From Chitinimonas_A lacunae (GTDB lineage: Bacteria > Pseudomonadota > Gammaproteobacteria > Burkholderiales > Chitinimonadaceae), in the NCBI RefSeq assembly GCF_042650885.1, contig NZ_JBHSBU010000001.1, forward strand, positions 3,782,001 through 3,846,000: DNA of 64,000 nt, in the 5' to 3' direction. Made by a program: the position numbers and the translations under genes. Each line of letters starts with the position of its first letter. Position 1 is the stretch's first letter. The notes under the pieces were generated by a model that searched no databases, was not told where the DNA came from, and saw only the letters and a program-made list of their open reading frames with translations. Below, in pieces: positions 41,928 through 50,815 of the stretch.

Positions 41928-43289
41928 ATGATCAAAGCTTCCTTCTCGCTGCGTTTTATCCTGCCAGCCCTGGCGCTGCTCGGTATGGCACCGGCCTGGG
42001 CCGCTGCTGGCGAACCGGCTGGCGAACGTTTCCTGTGGATCATGTTGCTGCTGCTGCTGGCCCGACTGTCGGGGCTGGTCGAGCGGATTGGCCAGCCGGC
42101 GGTGCTGGGCGAGCTGACCATCGGCATCTTGCTGGGCAATCTGACCTTGCTGGGTTTTGGCGGGCTGGAACCGCTGAAAACCGACCCGATCCTGCATTTC
42201 CTGGCCGAGCTTGGCGTGGTGGTGCTGCTGTTTCAGATCGGTCTGGAGTCCGATCTGCGCGCCATGCGGCAGGTCGGCTGGCGTGCCTTTCTGGTGGCGG
42301 TGGTCGGGGTGGTACTGCCCTTCCTGCTCGGCACCTGGGTGATCGGACCGTGGCTGCTGCCTGATGTGAGCTTTACTGCCCATCTATTCCTGGGCGCTGC
42401 CCTGACTGCCACCTCGGTCGGCATCACCGGCCGGGTGTTCAAGGACGCGGGCAGCCTGCAAAGCCCCGAAGCGCGCACCGTGCTGGGGGCGGCGGTGATC
42501 GACGATGTGCTGGGGCTGATCATCCTGGCGGTGGTTTCGGCCATTGCCAGCCGTGGCGGCGTCGGTGCGCTCGAAGTCGCCCGGATCACGGGCCTGGCGC
42601 TGGGCTTCCTGATCGGCGCCATCGTGCTGGGCCAATGGCTGGCGCCGCGTCTTGCCCGACTGCTTGCCCGCGTCGATTCGGGCGCTGCGATGCAATTCAC
42701 CGTGCTGCTGAGTTTCTGCCTCGGTTTTGCCTATCTGGCCCATCTGGTGGGGCTGGCGCCCATCGTCGGGGCGTTTGCTGCCGGTCTGATTCTGGAAGCG
42801 GGCTTTTACCGCGATTTCGACCACGACGGTTTCCATGTCGCGCTGCGTGAGACGCTGAAGCCGGGCGAAGCATCACTCAAGGCCGAAGTGCATGACCTGC
42901 TCGAACGCGAGCATGCCCACCGGATGCAAAGGATGGTCGAGCCAATCGGCTTTATGCTGGTGCCGCTGTTCTTTGTTCTGACCGGGATGCAGGTCAATCT
43001 GCAATTGCTGGCCGACACCTCAACCGTGCTCGTTGCACTGCTGGTCACGCTGGTGGCGGTGCTGGGCAAGATCGCGGCGGGGCTGGCGGCCGGGCCGGTC
43101 GATAAATGGCTGGTCGGCTGGGGCATGGTGCCGCGTGGCGAGGTCGGCCTGATCTTCGCTGCGATCGGCCGTCAGCTCGGGGTGGTGTCGGACGCGCTCT
43201 ACTCGGTGATCGTGGTGGTGATCGTGCTGACCACCCTGGTGACGCCACCGGTGCTGGCCTGGCTGCTGCGGCGGCGTGGCCGCGGCTGA
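41928..43289 (+). CDS. CPA2-family cation:proton antiporter
   Basis: A 453-residue membrane protein with about 12 hydrophobic helices, starting at ATG 41928 (GAGG upstream; TTG 41922 is an alternative). The N-terminus looks like a signal sequence (cut near AWA, residue 24), as in some CPA2 exchangers. Motifs LGELTIGILLGN, ATSVGITGRVFKD, AVIDDVLGLIIL and IVGAFAAGLILEAG are typical of the Kef/NapA-like group, and the DD pair in VIDDV is the cation site. There is no C-terminal RCK nucleotide domain, so it is not a classic KefB/KefC. Na+/H+ exchange is more likely, but the ion cannot be fixed from sequence. Confidence 0.88.
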   Translation: MIKASFSLRFILPALALLGMAPAWAAAGEPAGERFLWIMLLLLLARLSGLVERIGQPAVLGELTIGILLGNLTLLGFGGLEPLKTDPILHFLAELGVVVLLFQIGLESDLRAMRQVGWRAFLVAVVGVVLPFLLGTWVIGPWLLPDVSFTAHLFLGAALTATSVGITGRVFKDAGSLQSPEARTVLGAAVIDDVLGLIILAVVSAIASRGGVGALEVARITGLALGFLIGAIVLGQWLAPRLARLLARVDSGAAMQFTVLLSFCLGFAYLAHLVGLAPIVGAFAAGLILEAGFYRDFDHDGFHVALRETLKPGEASLKAEVHDLLEREHAHRMQRMVEPIGFMLVPLFFVLTGMQVNLQLLADTSTVLVALLVTLVAVLGKIAAGLAAGPVDKWLVGWGMVPRGEVGLIFAAIGRQLGVVSDALYSVIVVVIVLTTLVTPPVLAWLLRRRGRG

Positions 43290-43362
43290 GGCAGAGCGAA
43301 AGGAAAATTACAGGAAAAATCTCTGCAAGATACAGAGCTGGATATGAATAAAAATAAATAAA

Positions 43363-43396
43363 GCGGCGTGGACTTGATGGGGTCCGCGCCGTTTTT
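43363..43396 (+). terminator. Terminator after the antiporter gene
   Basis: Stem cggcgtggac (43364-43373) / gtccgcgccg (43382-43391) with one G-U pair, followed by five T residues. It separates the convergent antiporter and thioesterase genes and lies just before the latter's stop codon. Confidence 0.82.
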
Positions 43397-43403
43397 CCTT
43401 CTA

Positions 43404-43847
43404 TCAGGCAGAGGCAGCCGCTTCAGGCCAGGTCGGCAGCGACAGGAAGCGCTCGCGCAGTTCGCCATCGAGTGCCACGGCGCTGCCGCGCTTGCCGTCG
43501 AACATCACAAAGGTGACGTCGGCCTGGGCGATCAGGGTGTCGGTGCCCTTGAGTTTGACGGTCTGGTGGATCACGGCGCTGCGGTTGCCGACCTTTTTCA
43601 TGGCGGTTTCGATCAGCAGCGCTTCGCCCATCATGGCCGGGCGGCGGTAATCGATATTGATATTGACGATCACGAAAGCCAGGCCGCTATCGATCACCCA
43701 TTGCAGGAAGCCCTGGTCTTCGGTGAACCCCCAGCGTGCTTCTTCGAGGAATTCGAGGTAACGGGCGTTGTTGACGTGACCGTACAGGTCGAGATGGTAG
43801 CCGCGTACTTTGATTTCGGTCAGATGGGGCTGGAAGGGGGTGGTCAT
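43404..43847 (-). CDS. Acyl-CoA thioesterase, hotdog fold (4HBT/YbgC type)
   Basis: A 147-residue cytoplasmic hotdog-fold thioesterase. The start ATG 43847 removes an unlikely 43-residue extension. The active-site segment is DLYGHVNNARYLEFLEEARW with D20 and H24. Then come VNINIDYRRPAMMGEALLIE and VTFVMFDG, as in YbgC-like enzymes. Length is normal. It stands alone, diverging from the AsmA-type gene, so the substrate (short-chain acyl-CoA or acyl-ACP) cannot be deduced. Confidence 0.88.
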   Translation of the reverse strand: MTTPFQPHLTEIKVRGYHLDLYGHVNNARYLEFLEEARWGFTEDQGFLQWVIDSGLAFVIVNINIDYRRPAMMGEALLIETAMKKVGNRSAVIHQTVKLKGTDTLIAQADVTFVMFDGKRGSAVALDGELRERFLSLPTWPEAAASA

Positions 43848-43974
43848 GGGGCGATTCCGTAGCGGTAAAGCGGCGATGTTAGCGGGCCACGCCGTTTTCG
43901 CAAGCGAGACGGGGGGCTGATCTGGTCCTAATCGATTTGGGGGAGGCGGCATGAATCTGGAATAATCGGCCCCC

Positions 43975-46116
43975 ATGCATCTGCGTCAACTTTCTCCCCG
44001 CCGGCGTCGCTGGCTTTTTTCTGCGGTTGCGGTCCTGCTGGCCGTGATTGTCCTGCCTTTGCTGGACATCGCGCCCCTGAAGGAACGGATCGCGGCCGAT
44101 GCCTCGGAATCGCTGGGCCGGCGCCTGGAAGTCGGCGCCCTGCGGCTGGCGCTGCTGCCCCGGCCAAGCATCACGCTCGAAGACGTCACCCTGGCCCAGC
44201 CCGGTGGTACCGAATTCGCCAAATTCGAATCGGCCCGCTTTTCCCTCGGTTGGGGCGGCCTGCTGCAAGGGCGGGCCGAATTTGTCGATGGCCGGGTCGA
44301 AGGTCTCAAACTCAAGGTTCTGCAATACGAAGACGGCAGCCTCAGTTGCGACGACCTGCTACAGCGCAAGCCGCGTCGTGGCCGGGTCGAATGGCATCTG
44401 AACCGGGTGCAGCTGGTCGATGCCGGCCTCGATTGGCAAGACCGCTTCGGCGAGCGGATGCGGCTCGACGGAATTGAACTGCACGCGGTCGACCCCGAAG
44501 CCGAAGGCGGCGTGATGACGGTGCAGGGCCAACTGGCCGCCGCCGACTGGCGCGGCGCCCTCAAGATCGAAAGCGGCCTGCGTTTCGATCGGGAGAAATT
44601 GACGGCGCAACTGAGCCAATTCCGCCTGGGACTCAGGGTGGAAACCCCCGAATGGCGCGAAGGGGTCTTTGCGCTGCAAGGCGACTTCCATGCCGCCGCC
44701 TTGCCCTGGCGGGCCAGCGCCAGCCGGGTCAGCGCCAACGCCAGCGTCAAGCGCGGCGAATCGCTGTGGCGGGCCGGCTTCAAGACGCCGCAACTGCAAT
44801 TTGGCGAGAATGGCTTTGGCACGGGCCAGCTCGATGCCGATTTTCTGATCAAGGGCAGCCGTACCGAACTCAGCGGCACGCTGGGCGTGGCGCGGCTCAG
44901 CGCCGTCACCCACCGTGGCACGCTGGCGGCCGATAGCGCCGACCTCAAGCTCAAGCTGATGGACCCGGTGCAGAGCGTCTCGCTCGATGTCAAAAGCCCG
45001 CTGCGACTCGATGGCTGGCAGCGGGTTGAACTCTCGCAACTGGCGCTGACCGGCGCCTACCGTCACCGTTCGCTGCCGCGCGGGGCGATCCAGCTGGCGC
45101 TGGGCGGCCGCGCCCGGGTCGATCTGCAACGCGAGCGGCTCGATTGGGAAACCAGCGGCAGTCTCGACGGCGCGGCCCTGCAAGCCAAGCTGTCGCTCGA
45201 AGATTTCGTCAGCCCGCGTTATGCCTTTGGCCTGGATCTGGCCAAACTCGACCTTACCCCCTATCTGCCGGTCGCCAGCGAGACCGAGCTGGTCAGCGGC
45301 GCCGCCCCGCTCGATTGGAGCTGGCTCTATGGCCTTAATGCGCGCGGCGATCTGCGGCTGGGCCAACTCGATATTGGCCGCTTCAAGGTAAACGAGCTGC
45401 GCACCCATATCGAAGCGGCCGACCGGCGCGCTACCTTGGAGCCGCTTGAAGCCGAAGTCTATGGCGGCCGCCTCAAGGGCCGGCTCAGCATCGATGTGCG
45501 CAAGGAGCCAAAGCTCGCGCTGCGCCAGTCCCTGACCGGCATGGAAGTCGAAGCGCTGCTCGGTGATGTGCTGCAACTGGACCGTATCGCCGGACGCGGC
45601 AATCTCCAGCTCGATCTCTACAGCCGGGCCGACAGTGTCGAGTCGATCCGCCGTCATCTGGGTGGTGCAATCGAAGTGAGTCTGACCCGAGGCACCTTGA
45701 GCGGCATCGATATCGGCGACACGCTGCGCAGCCTGCGCGCCAATCTGGCCCAGCTGACCGGCGTGCCGCTGCCGGCCGATTCGGGCCGGCGCACCCGCTT
45801 CTCCGAATTGCAGGCTCGGTTTGAAGTGCGTGAGGGCGTGGCCAACGGCCGCCATCTGGCCGTGCAGGCGCCGTTTATCCAGATGGGCGGTGAAGGCAAG
45901 GTCGATCTGATCCAGGGCGAGGTCGACTATGACCTCAAGGCCCGGGTGGTGGGCGGCAGCGGCATTCCCGAACTCGATGCGCTCAAAGGGGTGATCGTGC
46001 CGATCTCGATCAAGGGTGCACTGGCTTCGCCGGCTTATCGGGTCGATACCAGCGCCCTGTCGGCCAAGTTGGGTCAGGCGGTGAAGCCGACCTTGAATTC
46101 GAATCGGAAGAAGTAA
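43975..46116 (+). CDS. AsmA family protein
   Basis: A 713-residue protein with one N-terminal membrane helix (about 14-32) and a long periplasmic beta-rich part. The N-terminal AsmA domain shows SESLGRRLEVGALRLALLPRPSITLEDVTLAQ, and the C-terminal AsmA_2 part shows GVANGRHLAVQAPFIQMGGEGKVDLIQGEVDYDLKARVVG. The family (AsmA, TamB, YhdP) bridges inner and outer membranes and takes part in phospholipid transport. Length matches AsmA (about 617) better than TamB. No clear ribosome-binding site precedes ATG 43975. It is monocistronic. Confidence 0.88.
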   Translation: MHLRQLSPRRRRWLFSAVAVLLAVIVLPLLDIAPLKERIAADASESLGRRLEVGALRLALLPRPSITLEDVTLAQPGGTEFAKFESARFSLGWGGLLQGRAEFVDGRVEGLKLKVLQYEDGSLSCDDLLQRKPRRGRVEWHLNRVQLVDAGLDWQDRFGERMRLDGIELHAVDPEAEGGVMTVQGQLAAADWRGALKIESGLRFDREKLTAQLSQFRLGLRVETPEWREGVFALQGDFHAAALPWRASASRVSANASVKRGESLWRAGFKTPQLQFGENGFGTGQLDADFLIKGSRTELSGTLGVARLSAVTHRGTLAADSADLKLKLMDPVQSVSLDVKSPLRLDGWQRVELSQLALTGAYRHRSLPRGAIQLALGGRARVDLQRERLDWETSGSLDGAALQAKLSLEDFVSPRYAFGLDLAKLDLTPYLPVASETELVSGAAPLDWSWLYGLNARGDLRLGQLDIGRFKVNELRTHIEAADRRATLEPLEAEVYGGRLKGRLSIDVRKEPKLALRQSLTGMEVEALLGDVLQLDRIAGRGNLQLDLYSRADSVESIRRHLGGAIEVSLTRGTLSGIDIGDTLRSLRANLAQLTGVPLPADSGRRTRFSELQARFEVREGVANGRHLAVQAPFIQMGGEGKVDLIQGEVDYDLKARVVGGSGIPELDALKGVIVPISIKGALASPAYRVDTSALSAKLGQAVKPTLNSNRKK

Positions 46117-46191
46117 GAATTTTTCTTTTTTTAAATATCCGGTTATTTATCTAGCACAGGTTTTGCCTGATTTTTGATTCTGCCTATCCAG

Positions 46192-46232
46192 GGCCGCCCT
46201 CCACCCCCATGGACGGCGGCCTTGCTGTTTTT
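46192..46232 (+). terminator. Terminator downstream of the AsmA gene
   Basis: A 12-bp stem (46192-46203 with 46210-46221, one mismatch) around a six-base loop, followed after ttgctg by five T residues. It lies about 75 bp after the stop codon. Confidence 0.7.
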
Positions 46233-46602
46233 CGCCTCACTTTTCCCCGCAAGCAGCCTAAACCCGCAGCGCAATGGGCCTTTGCTGGACACCAGCCCTC
46301 GGCACAGGCTGCCATGGCACCAGATGGTGTGGGTGACTGTTGCATGAATGAAGTATCGGACCGGAGAGCGGGGGAGGCGTTGGGGAGGCGGTTGCCCGGC
46401 GTGGCTGGCGGCTCGTCTTGGCCGTCTTTTCCATAGCAATTGTAAAATTTGCCCAGTCTTGTGGCGGATTGACGCGATTCTTGTAATTTTTATCCGCTGT
46501 TTTGCTGACCGATGGCTGCTCGGTTTTCTGGGCTCCCGTTCGGGGCTTTCCGCTTGTCGATCAGCGGGTTCTGTTGCCTGTGGAGTAGGCGTGGCCTTCG
46601 CT
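46233..46602. other. Gap before the hut promoter; no gene seen
   Basis: Nothing convincing is coded here. A reading frame in phase with hutH extends back to 46348, but the ribosome-binding site and family length fix the hutH start at 46738, so the extension is chance. The stretch becomes AT-richer towards the hut operators. Confidence 0.6.
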
Positions 46603-46704
46603 TGGGCAAGCGTAAAACTCACTGTCTATACTACCGCCGCCAGACGACAGCCTTGTATGTATAAGCGAATGGTTGTCTATACAAATGTCTGCTTGTATAG
46701 TCAA
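46603..46704 (+). promoter_or_regulatory. hut promoter with phased HutC operator array
   Basis: Three 12-bp sites, ttgtatgtataa (46653-46664), ttgtctatacaa (46673-46684) and ttgtatagtcaa (46693-46704), start exactly 20 bp apart, two DNA turns. A related ctgtctatacta lies at 46622-46633. They resemble the TTGT-N4-ACAA operators of HutC. A promoter TTGTCT-N17-TATAGT (46673-46701) is built from the operator sequence itself, so binding would block transcription. A second candidate is TGGGCA-N18-TATACT (46603-46632). Confidence 0.75.
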
Positions 46705-46737
46705 CGCACCGATTTGCGACAGAAGGACGGAGAGGAT

Positions 46738-48261
46738 ATGCCCCTGCTGACCCTGACCCCGGGTAAGCTGACCCTGGAACACCTGCGCGCCGTGGCCCGT
46801 GGCGGCGTGCATCTGGCACTCGATGCGTCGGCCGTGCCGGCAATCGAGGCAAGTGCTGCCACCATCGACGCCATCGTGGCGGCTGGCCGTCCGGCCTACG
46901 GCATCAATACCGGCTTTGGCCGGCTGGCCCAGACCCAGATTCCCGACGATCAACTGCAACAGCTGCAACGTAATCTGGTGTTGTCGCACGCCGTCGGTAT
47001 CGGCGAGGCGATGACGGCGGAAGTGGTGCGGCTGCTGATGGTGCTCAAGCTATCGAGCCTTGGCCGTGGCTATTCGGGCGTGCGGCTGGAGACGATGCAG
47101 CGGCTGATCACCCTGTTCAATGCCGAGGTATTGCCGCGTATTCCGGTCAAGGGTTCGGTCGGTGCATCGGGGGATCTGGCGCCGCTGGCCCATATGTCGG
47201 CCATGTTGCTTGGGGTGGGTGAAGTCACCATCGAAGGCCGCGCGGCATCGGCGCTCGACGGCCTGCGGCATGCCGGGCTCGAGCCGCAGGAGCTTGCCGC
47301 CAAGGAAGGTCTGGCGCTGCTCAACGGCACCCAGGCGTCTGCCGCACTGGCCTTGTCTGCCCTGTTTTCGATCGAGAATCTGTACCAGACCGCCCTGGTC
47401 TCGGGTGCCCTGTCGGTCGATGCGGCGCAAGGCTCGGTGGTGCCGTTCGATGCACGCATCCATGAATTGCGCGGCCATCGCGGCCAGATCGATGCGGCGG
47501 CGGCGTATCGGACCCTGCTGCAAGGCTCGGCCATCAACGCCTCGCACCGTGACTGCGGCAAGGTGCAGGATCCGTACTGCCTGCGCTGCCAGCCGCAGGT
47601 GATGGGCGCCTGCCTAGACCAGATCCGCCATGCCGCCGCGGTGCTGCTGACCGAAGCCAATGCGGTCTCGGACAACCCGCTGATCTTCTCTGATACCGGT
47701 GAGGCAATCTCGGGTGGCAACTTCCACGCCGAACCGGTCGCTTTCGCCGCCGACAATCTGGCGCTGGCTGCCAGCGAAATCGGCGCGATTGCCGAGCGGC
47801 GCATTGCCCTGCTGATCGATTCCTCGATGTCGGGCGGCCTGCCGGCCTTCCTGGTACGGGAAGGCGGGCTGAACTCGGGCTTTATGATCGCCCATGTGAC
47901 GGCTGCGGCGCTGGCGAGCGAAAACAAGACCCTGGCCCATCCGGCCTCGGTCGACTCGCTGCCGACCTCGGCCAACCAGGAAGACCATGTGTCGATGGCC
48001 ACCTTTGCCGCGCGCAAGCTCGGCGAGATTGCGGCCAATGTGGAACATATCCTGGCGATCGAACTGCTGGCGGCAGCCCAGGGTATCGATTTCCGTGCCC
48101 CGTATCAGAGTTCGGCCGTGTTGCAGACGGCCCATCAGGCCATCCGTGCCCGGGTGCCGTTCTACGAGAGCGACCGCTATTTCGCCCCCGATATCGACGC
48201 CATTGCCGCGCTGGTACGTTCGGGCGGGCTGGCGGCGCTGGCACCGCATCGTTTCGACTGA
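46738..48261 (+). CDS. hutH: Histidine ammonia-lyase HutH
   Basis: Removes ammonia from histidine to give urocanate, the first step of histidine degradation in the cytoplasm. A 507-residue protein starting at ATG 46738 behind GAGAGGAT. The MIO cofactor forms from A143-S144-G145 in GSVGASGDLAPLAH. Catalytic Y54 sits in AYGINTGFG. Further family motifs are LLNGTQAS, HRDCGKVQDPYCLRCQPQ and SVDSLPTSANQEDHVSM. Length is normal. First gene of the hut cluster, directly under the operator array. Confidence 0.97.
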   Translation: MPLLTLTPGKLTLEHLRAVARGGVHLALDASAVPAIEASAATIDAIVAAGRPAYGINTGFGRLAQTQIPDDQLQQLQRNLVLSHAVGIGEAMTAEVVRLLMVLKLSSLGRGYSGVRLETMQRLITLFNAEVLPRIPVKGSVGASGDLAPLAHMSAMLLGVGEVTIEGRAASALDGLRHAGLEPQELAAKEGLALLNGTQASAALALSALFSIENLYQTALVSGALSVDAAQGSVVPFDARIHELRGHRGQIDAAAAYRTLLQGSAINASHRDCGKVQDPYCLRCQPQVMGACLDQIRHAAAVLLTEANAVSDNPLIFSDTGEAISGGNFHAEPVAFAADNLALAASEIGAIAERRIALLIDSSMSGGLPAFLVREGGLNSGFMIAHVTAAALASENKTLAHPASVDSLPTSANQEDHVSMATFAARKLGEIAANVEHILAIELLAAAQGIDFRAPYQSSAVLQTAHQAIRARVPFYESDRYFAPDIDAIAALVRSGGLAALAPHRFD

Positions 48262-48324
48262 CGATCTCGCGCCCCGGTCCTGTCCGCAGGGGCAGGCCGG
48301 CGGCCCAGCCAAGGAGGAAGCCCT

Positions 48325-49020
48325 ATGACCGTACCCGCTTACCAACGCATCAAGGATTACGTTCTCGGCGAGATCCATGCCGGCACCTGGCGTGCCGGCG
48401 ATCTGGTGCCGTCGGAGAACGAGTTGTCGAAGCGTTTCAGCGTAGCGCGGATGACGGTCAACCGGGCGATCCGTGAGCTGACCACCGACGGGGTGCTGAC
48501 CCGTACCCAGGGTTCCGGCACCTTTGTCGCCGCCACCAAGTACCAGTCCACCCTGGTCGAGATCAAGAACATCGCCGACGAAATCCGGGCCCGTGGCCAT
48601 CTGCATACGGCCGAGCTGCTGGTGCTCGACGAGGTCTACGCCGATGCGGCGCTGGCGATGGAAATGGATATGGAAGTCGGCGAAAAACTGTTTCATTCGC
48701 TGGTGCTGCACCGCGAGGACGGCAGCCCGATCCAGCTCGAAGACCGCTGGATCAAGCCGCTGCTGGCGCCTGACTATATGAAGCAGGATTTCACCCGCAT
48801 CACCCCCAACGAGTATCTGACCCAGGTCGCCCCCTTATCGGGCGCCGAATACCGTATCGAGGCCAAGATGCCCGAGCGCACCACCCGACAGCGCCTGGCG
48901 ATGGAGCGCGACGAGCCTTGCCTGGTGCTCCATCGACGCACCTTCTCGCGCGGAACGGTGGCGACCGTGGTCAACCTCTATCATCCCGCCGGACGCTACC
49001 AGTTCAGCGGCTTCTATTGA
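48325..49020 (+). CDS. hutC: Histidine utilisation repressor HutC (GntR family)
   Basis: A 231-residue regulator with an N-terminal winged helix (about 1-70: AGDLVPSENELSKRF, ARMTVNRAIRELTTDGVLTRTQGSGTFVA) and a UTRA ligand-binding domain (about 90-230) that in HutC senses urocanate. AAGGAGG precedes the start. Its place inside the hut cluster, 63 bp after hutH, and the palindromic array upstream of hutH make it the obvious local repressor. Length is typical. Confidence 0.95.
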   Translation: MTVPAYQRIKDYVLGEIHAGTWRAGDLVPSENELSKRFSVARMTVNRAIRELTTDGVLTRTQGSGTFVAATKYQSTLVEIKNIADEIRARGHLHTAELLVLDEVYADAALAMEMDMEVGEKLFHSLVLHREDGSPIQLEDRWIKPLLAPDYMKQDFTRITPNEYLTQVAPLSGAEYRIEAKMPERTTRQRLAMERDEPCLVLHRRTFSRGTVATVVNLYHPAGRYQFSGFY

Positions 49021-49060
49021 CCGTGGCGCGGCGTTCGCGCCTTCCGCCGGAGAACCGAGC

Positions 49061-50731
49061 ATGACCGACCCCCGTTTCGACCCCAATCGTGTGGTGCGCG
49101 CACCGCGTGGCACCGAACTGAGCTGCCGCAGCTGGCTGACCGAAGCGGCTTTCCGCATGCTGCAGAACAATCTCGACCCCGAAGTGGCCGAGCATCCGCA
49201 ATCGCTGGTGGTCTATGGCGGCATTGGCCGTGCAGCCCGCGACTGGGCCTGTTTCGATCAGATTCTGGCCAGTCTGAAGGCCCTGGGCGACGACGAAACC
49301 CTGCTGATCCAGTCGGGTAAGCCGGTCGGGGTATTCCGCACCCATGCCGACGCACCGCGCGTGCTGCTGGCCAATTCCAACCTGGTGCCGCATTGGGCCA
49401 ACTGGGACCATTTCAACGAACTCGACCGCAAGGGCCTGATGATGTACGGCCAGATGACGGCCGGTTCGTGGATCTATATCGGCTCGCAGGGCATCGTCCA
49501 GGGCACTTACGAGACCTTCTTCTCGGTCGCTGACCGTCATTTCGACGGCCAGCCGCAAGGCCGCTGGATCCTGACCGGTGGCCTGGGCGGCATGGGTGGC
49601 GCCCAGCCGCTGGCCGCCACCATGGCCGGTTTCTCGATGCTGGCCGTCGAATGCGACGAGAGCCGGATCGATTTCCGCCTCAAGACCCGCTATCTCGACC
49701 GCAAGGCCGGCACGCTCGATGAGGCGCTGGCCATGCTGGAGGAGGCGCGCAGCCGTCGGCAGGCCATCTCGGTCGGTCTGCTTGGCAATGCCGCCGATGT
49801 CTTTACCGAACTGGTCCGGCGCGGCATCACCCCCGATGTGGTGACCGACCAGACCTCGGCCCACGACCCGGTGCACGGCTATCTGCCGCAGGGCTGGAAT
49901 CTGGCCGATTGGCGCGCCCGTCAGAAAAGCGACCCGCAGTCGGTGGTCGAAGCGGCCAAGCGCTCGATGGCGGTACAGGTCGAAGCGATGCTGACGCTGC
50001 AAAACCGGGGCGCCGCCACGCTCGACTACGGCAACAACATCCGCCAGATGGCCTTCGAGATGGGGGTGAAGAACGCCTTCGACTTCCCGGGTTTCGTACC
50101 GGCCTATATCCGGCCGCTGTTCTGCAAGGGGGTCGGGCCGTTCCGTTGGGTGGCCCTGTCGGGTGACCCGGAAGATATCTACAAGACCGATCAGAAGGTC
50201 AAGGAACTGATCCCGGACGACCCGCATCTGCATAACTGGCTCGATATGGCGCGCGAGCGGATCGCCTTCCAGGGCCTGCCGGCGCGGATCTGCTGGGTGG
50301 GCCTGGGCGACCGTCACCGGCTGGGGCTCGCCTTCAACGAGATGGTGCGCAAAGGCGAACTCAAGGCACCGATCGTGATCGGGCGCGATCACCTCGACTC
50401 GGGCTCGGTCGCCAGCCCCAACCGCGAAACCGAAGCGATGCGCGATGGTTCGGACGCCGTCAGCGACTGGCCACTGCTCAATGCGCTGCTCAATACCGCC
50501 GGCGGCGCGACCTGGGTGTCGCTGCACCATGGCGGCGGTGTGGGGATGGGCTTCAGCCAGCACGCCGGGGTGGTGATCGTGTGCGACGGCAGCGAAGCGG
50601 CCGACCGCCGACTGGAGCGGGTGCTGTGGAACGACCCGGGCAGCGGGGTGATGCGCCATGCCGATGCGGGCTATCCCGAGGCCATCGAGCATGCGCGGCG
50701 GATGAAGCTCAATCTGCCGATGTTGGGCTAG
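49061..50731 (+). CDS. hutU: Urocanate hydratase HutU
   Basis: Adds water to urocanate to give imidazolonepropionate, using bound NAD+. A 556-residue protein, the normal size. It has the family start (RAPRGTELSCRSWLTEAAFRM), the NAD-binding stretch GRWILTGGLGGMGGAQPLA, DQTSAHDPVHGYLP, and the C-terminal SLHHGGGVGMGFSQHAG. GGAG precedes the start. It lies 40 bp after hutC. Confidence 0.97.
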   Translation: MTDPRFDPNRVVRAPRGTELSCRSWLTEAAFRMLQNNLDPEVAEHPQSLVVYGGIGRAARDWACFDQILASLKALGDDETLLIQSGKPVGVFRTHADAPRVLLANSNLVPHWANWDHFNELDRKGLMMYGQMTAGSWIYIGSQGIVQGTYETFFSVADRHFDGQPQGRWILTGGLGGMGGAQPLAATMAGFSMLAVECDESRIDFRLKTRYLDRKAGTLDEALAMLEEARSRRQAISVGLLGNAADVFTELVRRGITPDVVTDQTSAHDPVHGYLPQGWNLADWRARQKSDPQSVVEAAKRSMAVQVEAMLTLQNRGAATLDYGNNIRQMAFEMGVKNAFDFPGFVPAYIRPLFCKGVGPFRWVALSGDPEDIYKTDQKVKELIPDDPHLHNWLDMARERIAFQGLPARICWVGLGDRHRLGLAFNEMVRKGELKAPIVIGRDHLDSGSVASPNRETEAMRDGSDAVSDWPLLNALLNTAGGATWVSLHHGGGVGMGFSQHAGVVIVCDGSEAADRRLERVLWNDPGSGVMRHADAGYPEAIEHARRMKLNLPMLG

Positions 50732-50815
50732 TGTCTGGCTCGGCGTCGCCGACGCCGGTCCGAGCGGGTGGCCCGGGAACGGGCCGCCCGGCCTGTAGCG
50801 CAAGGAGCCACTTTG

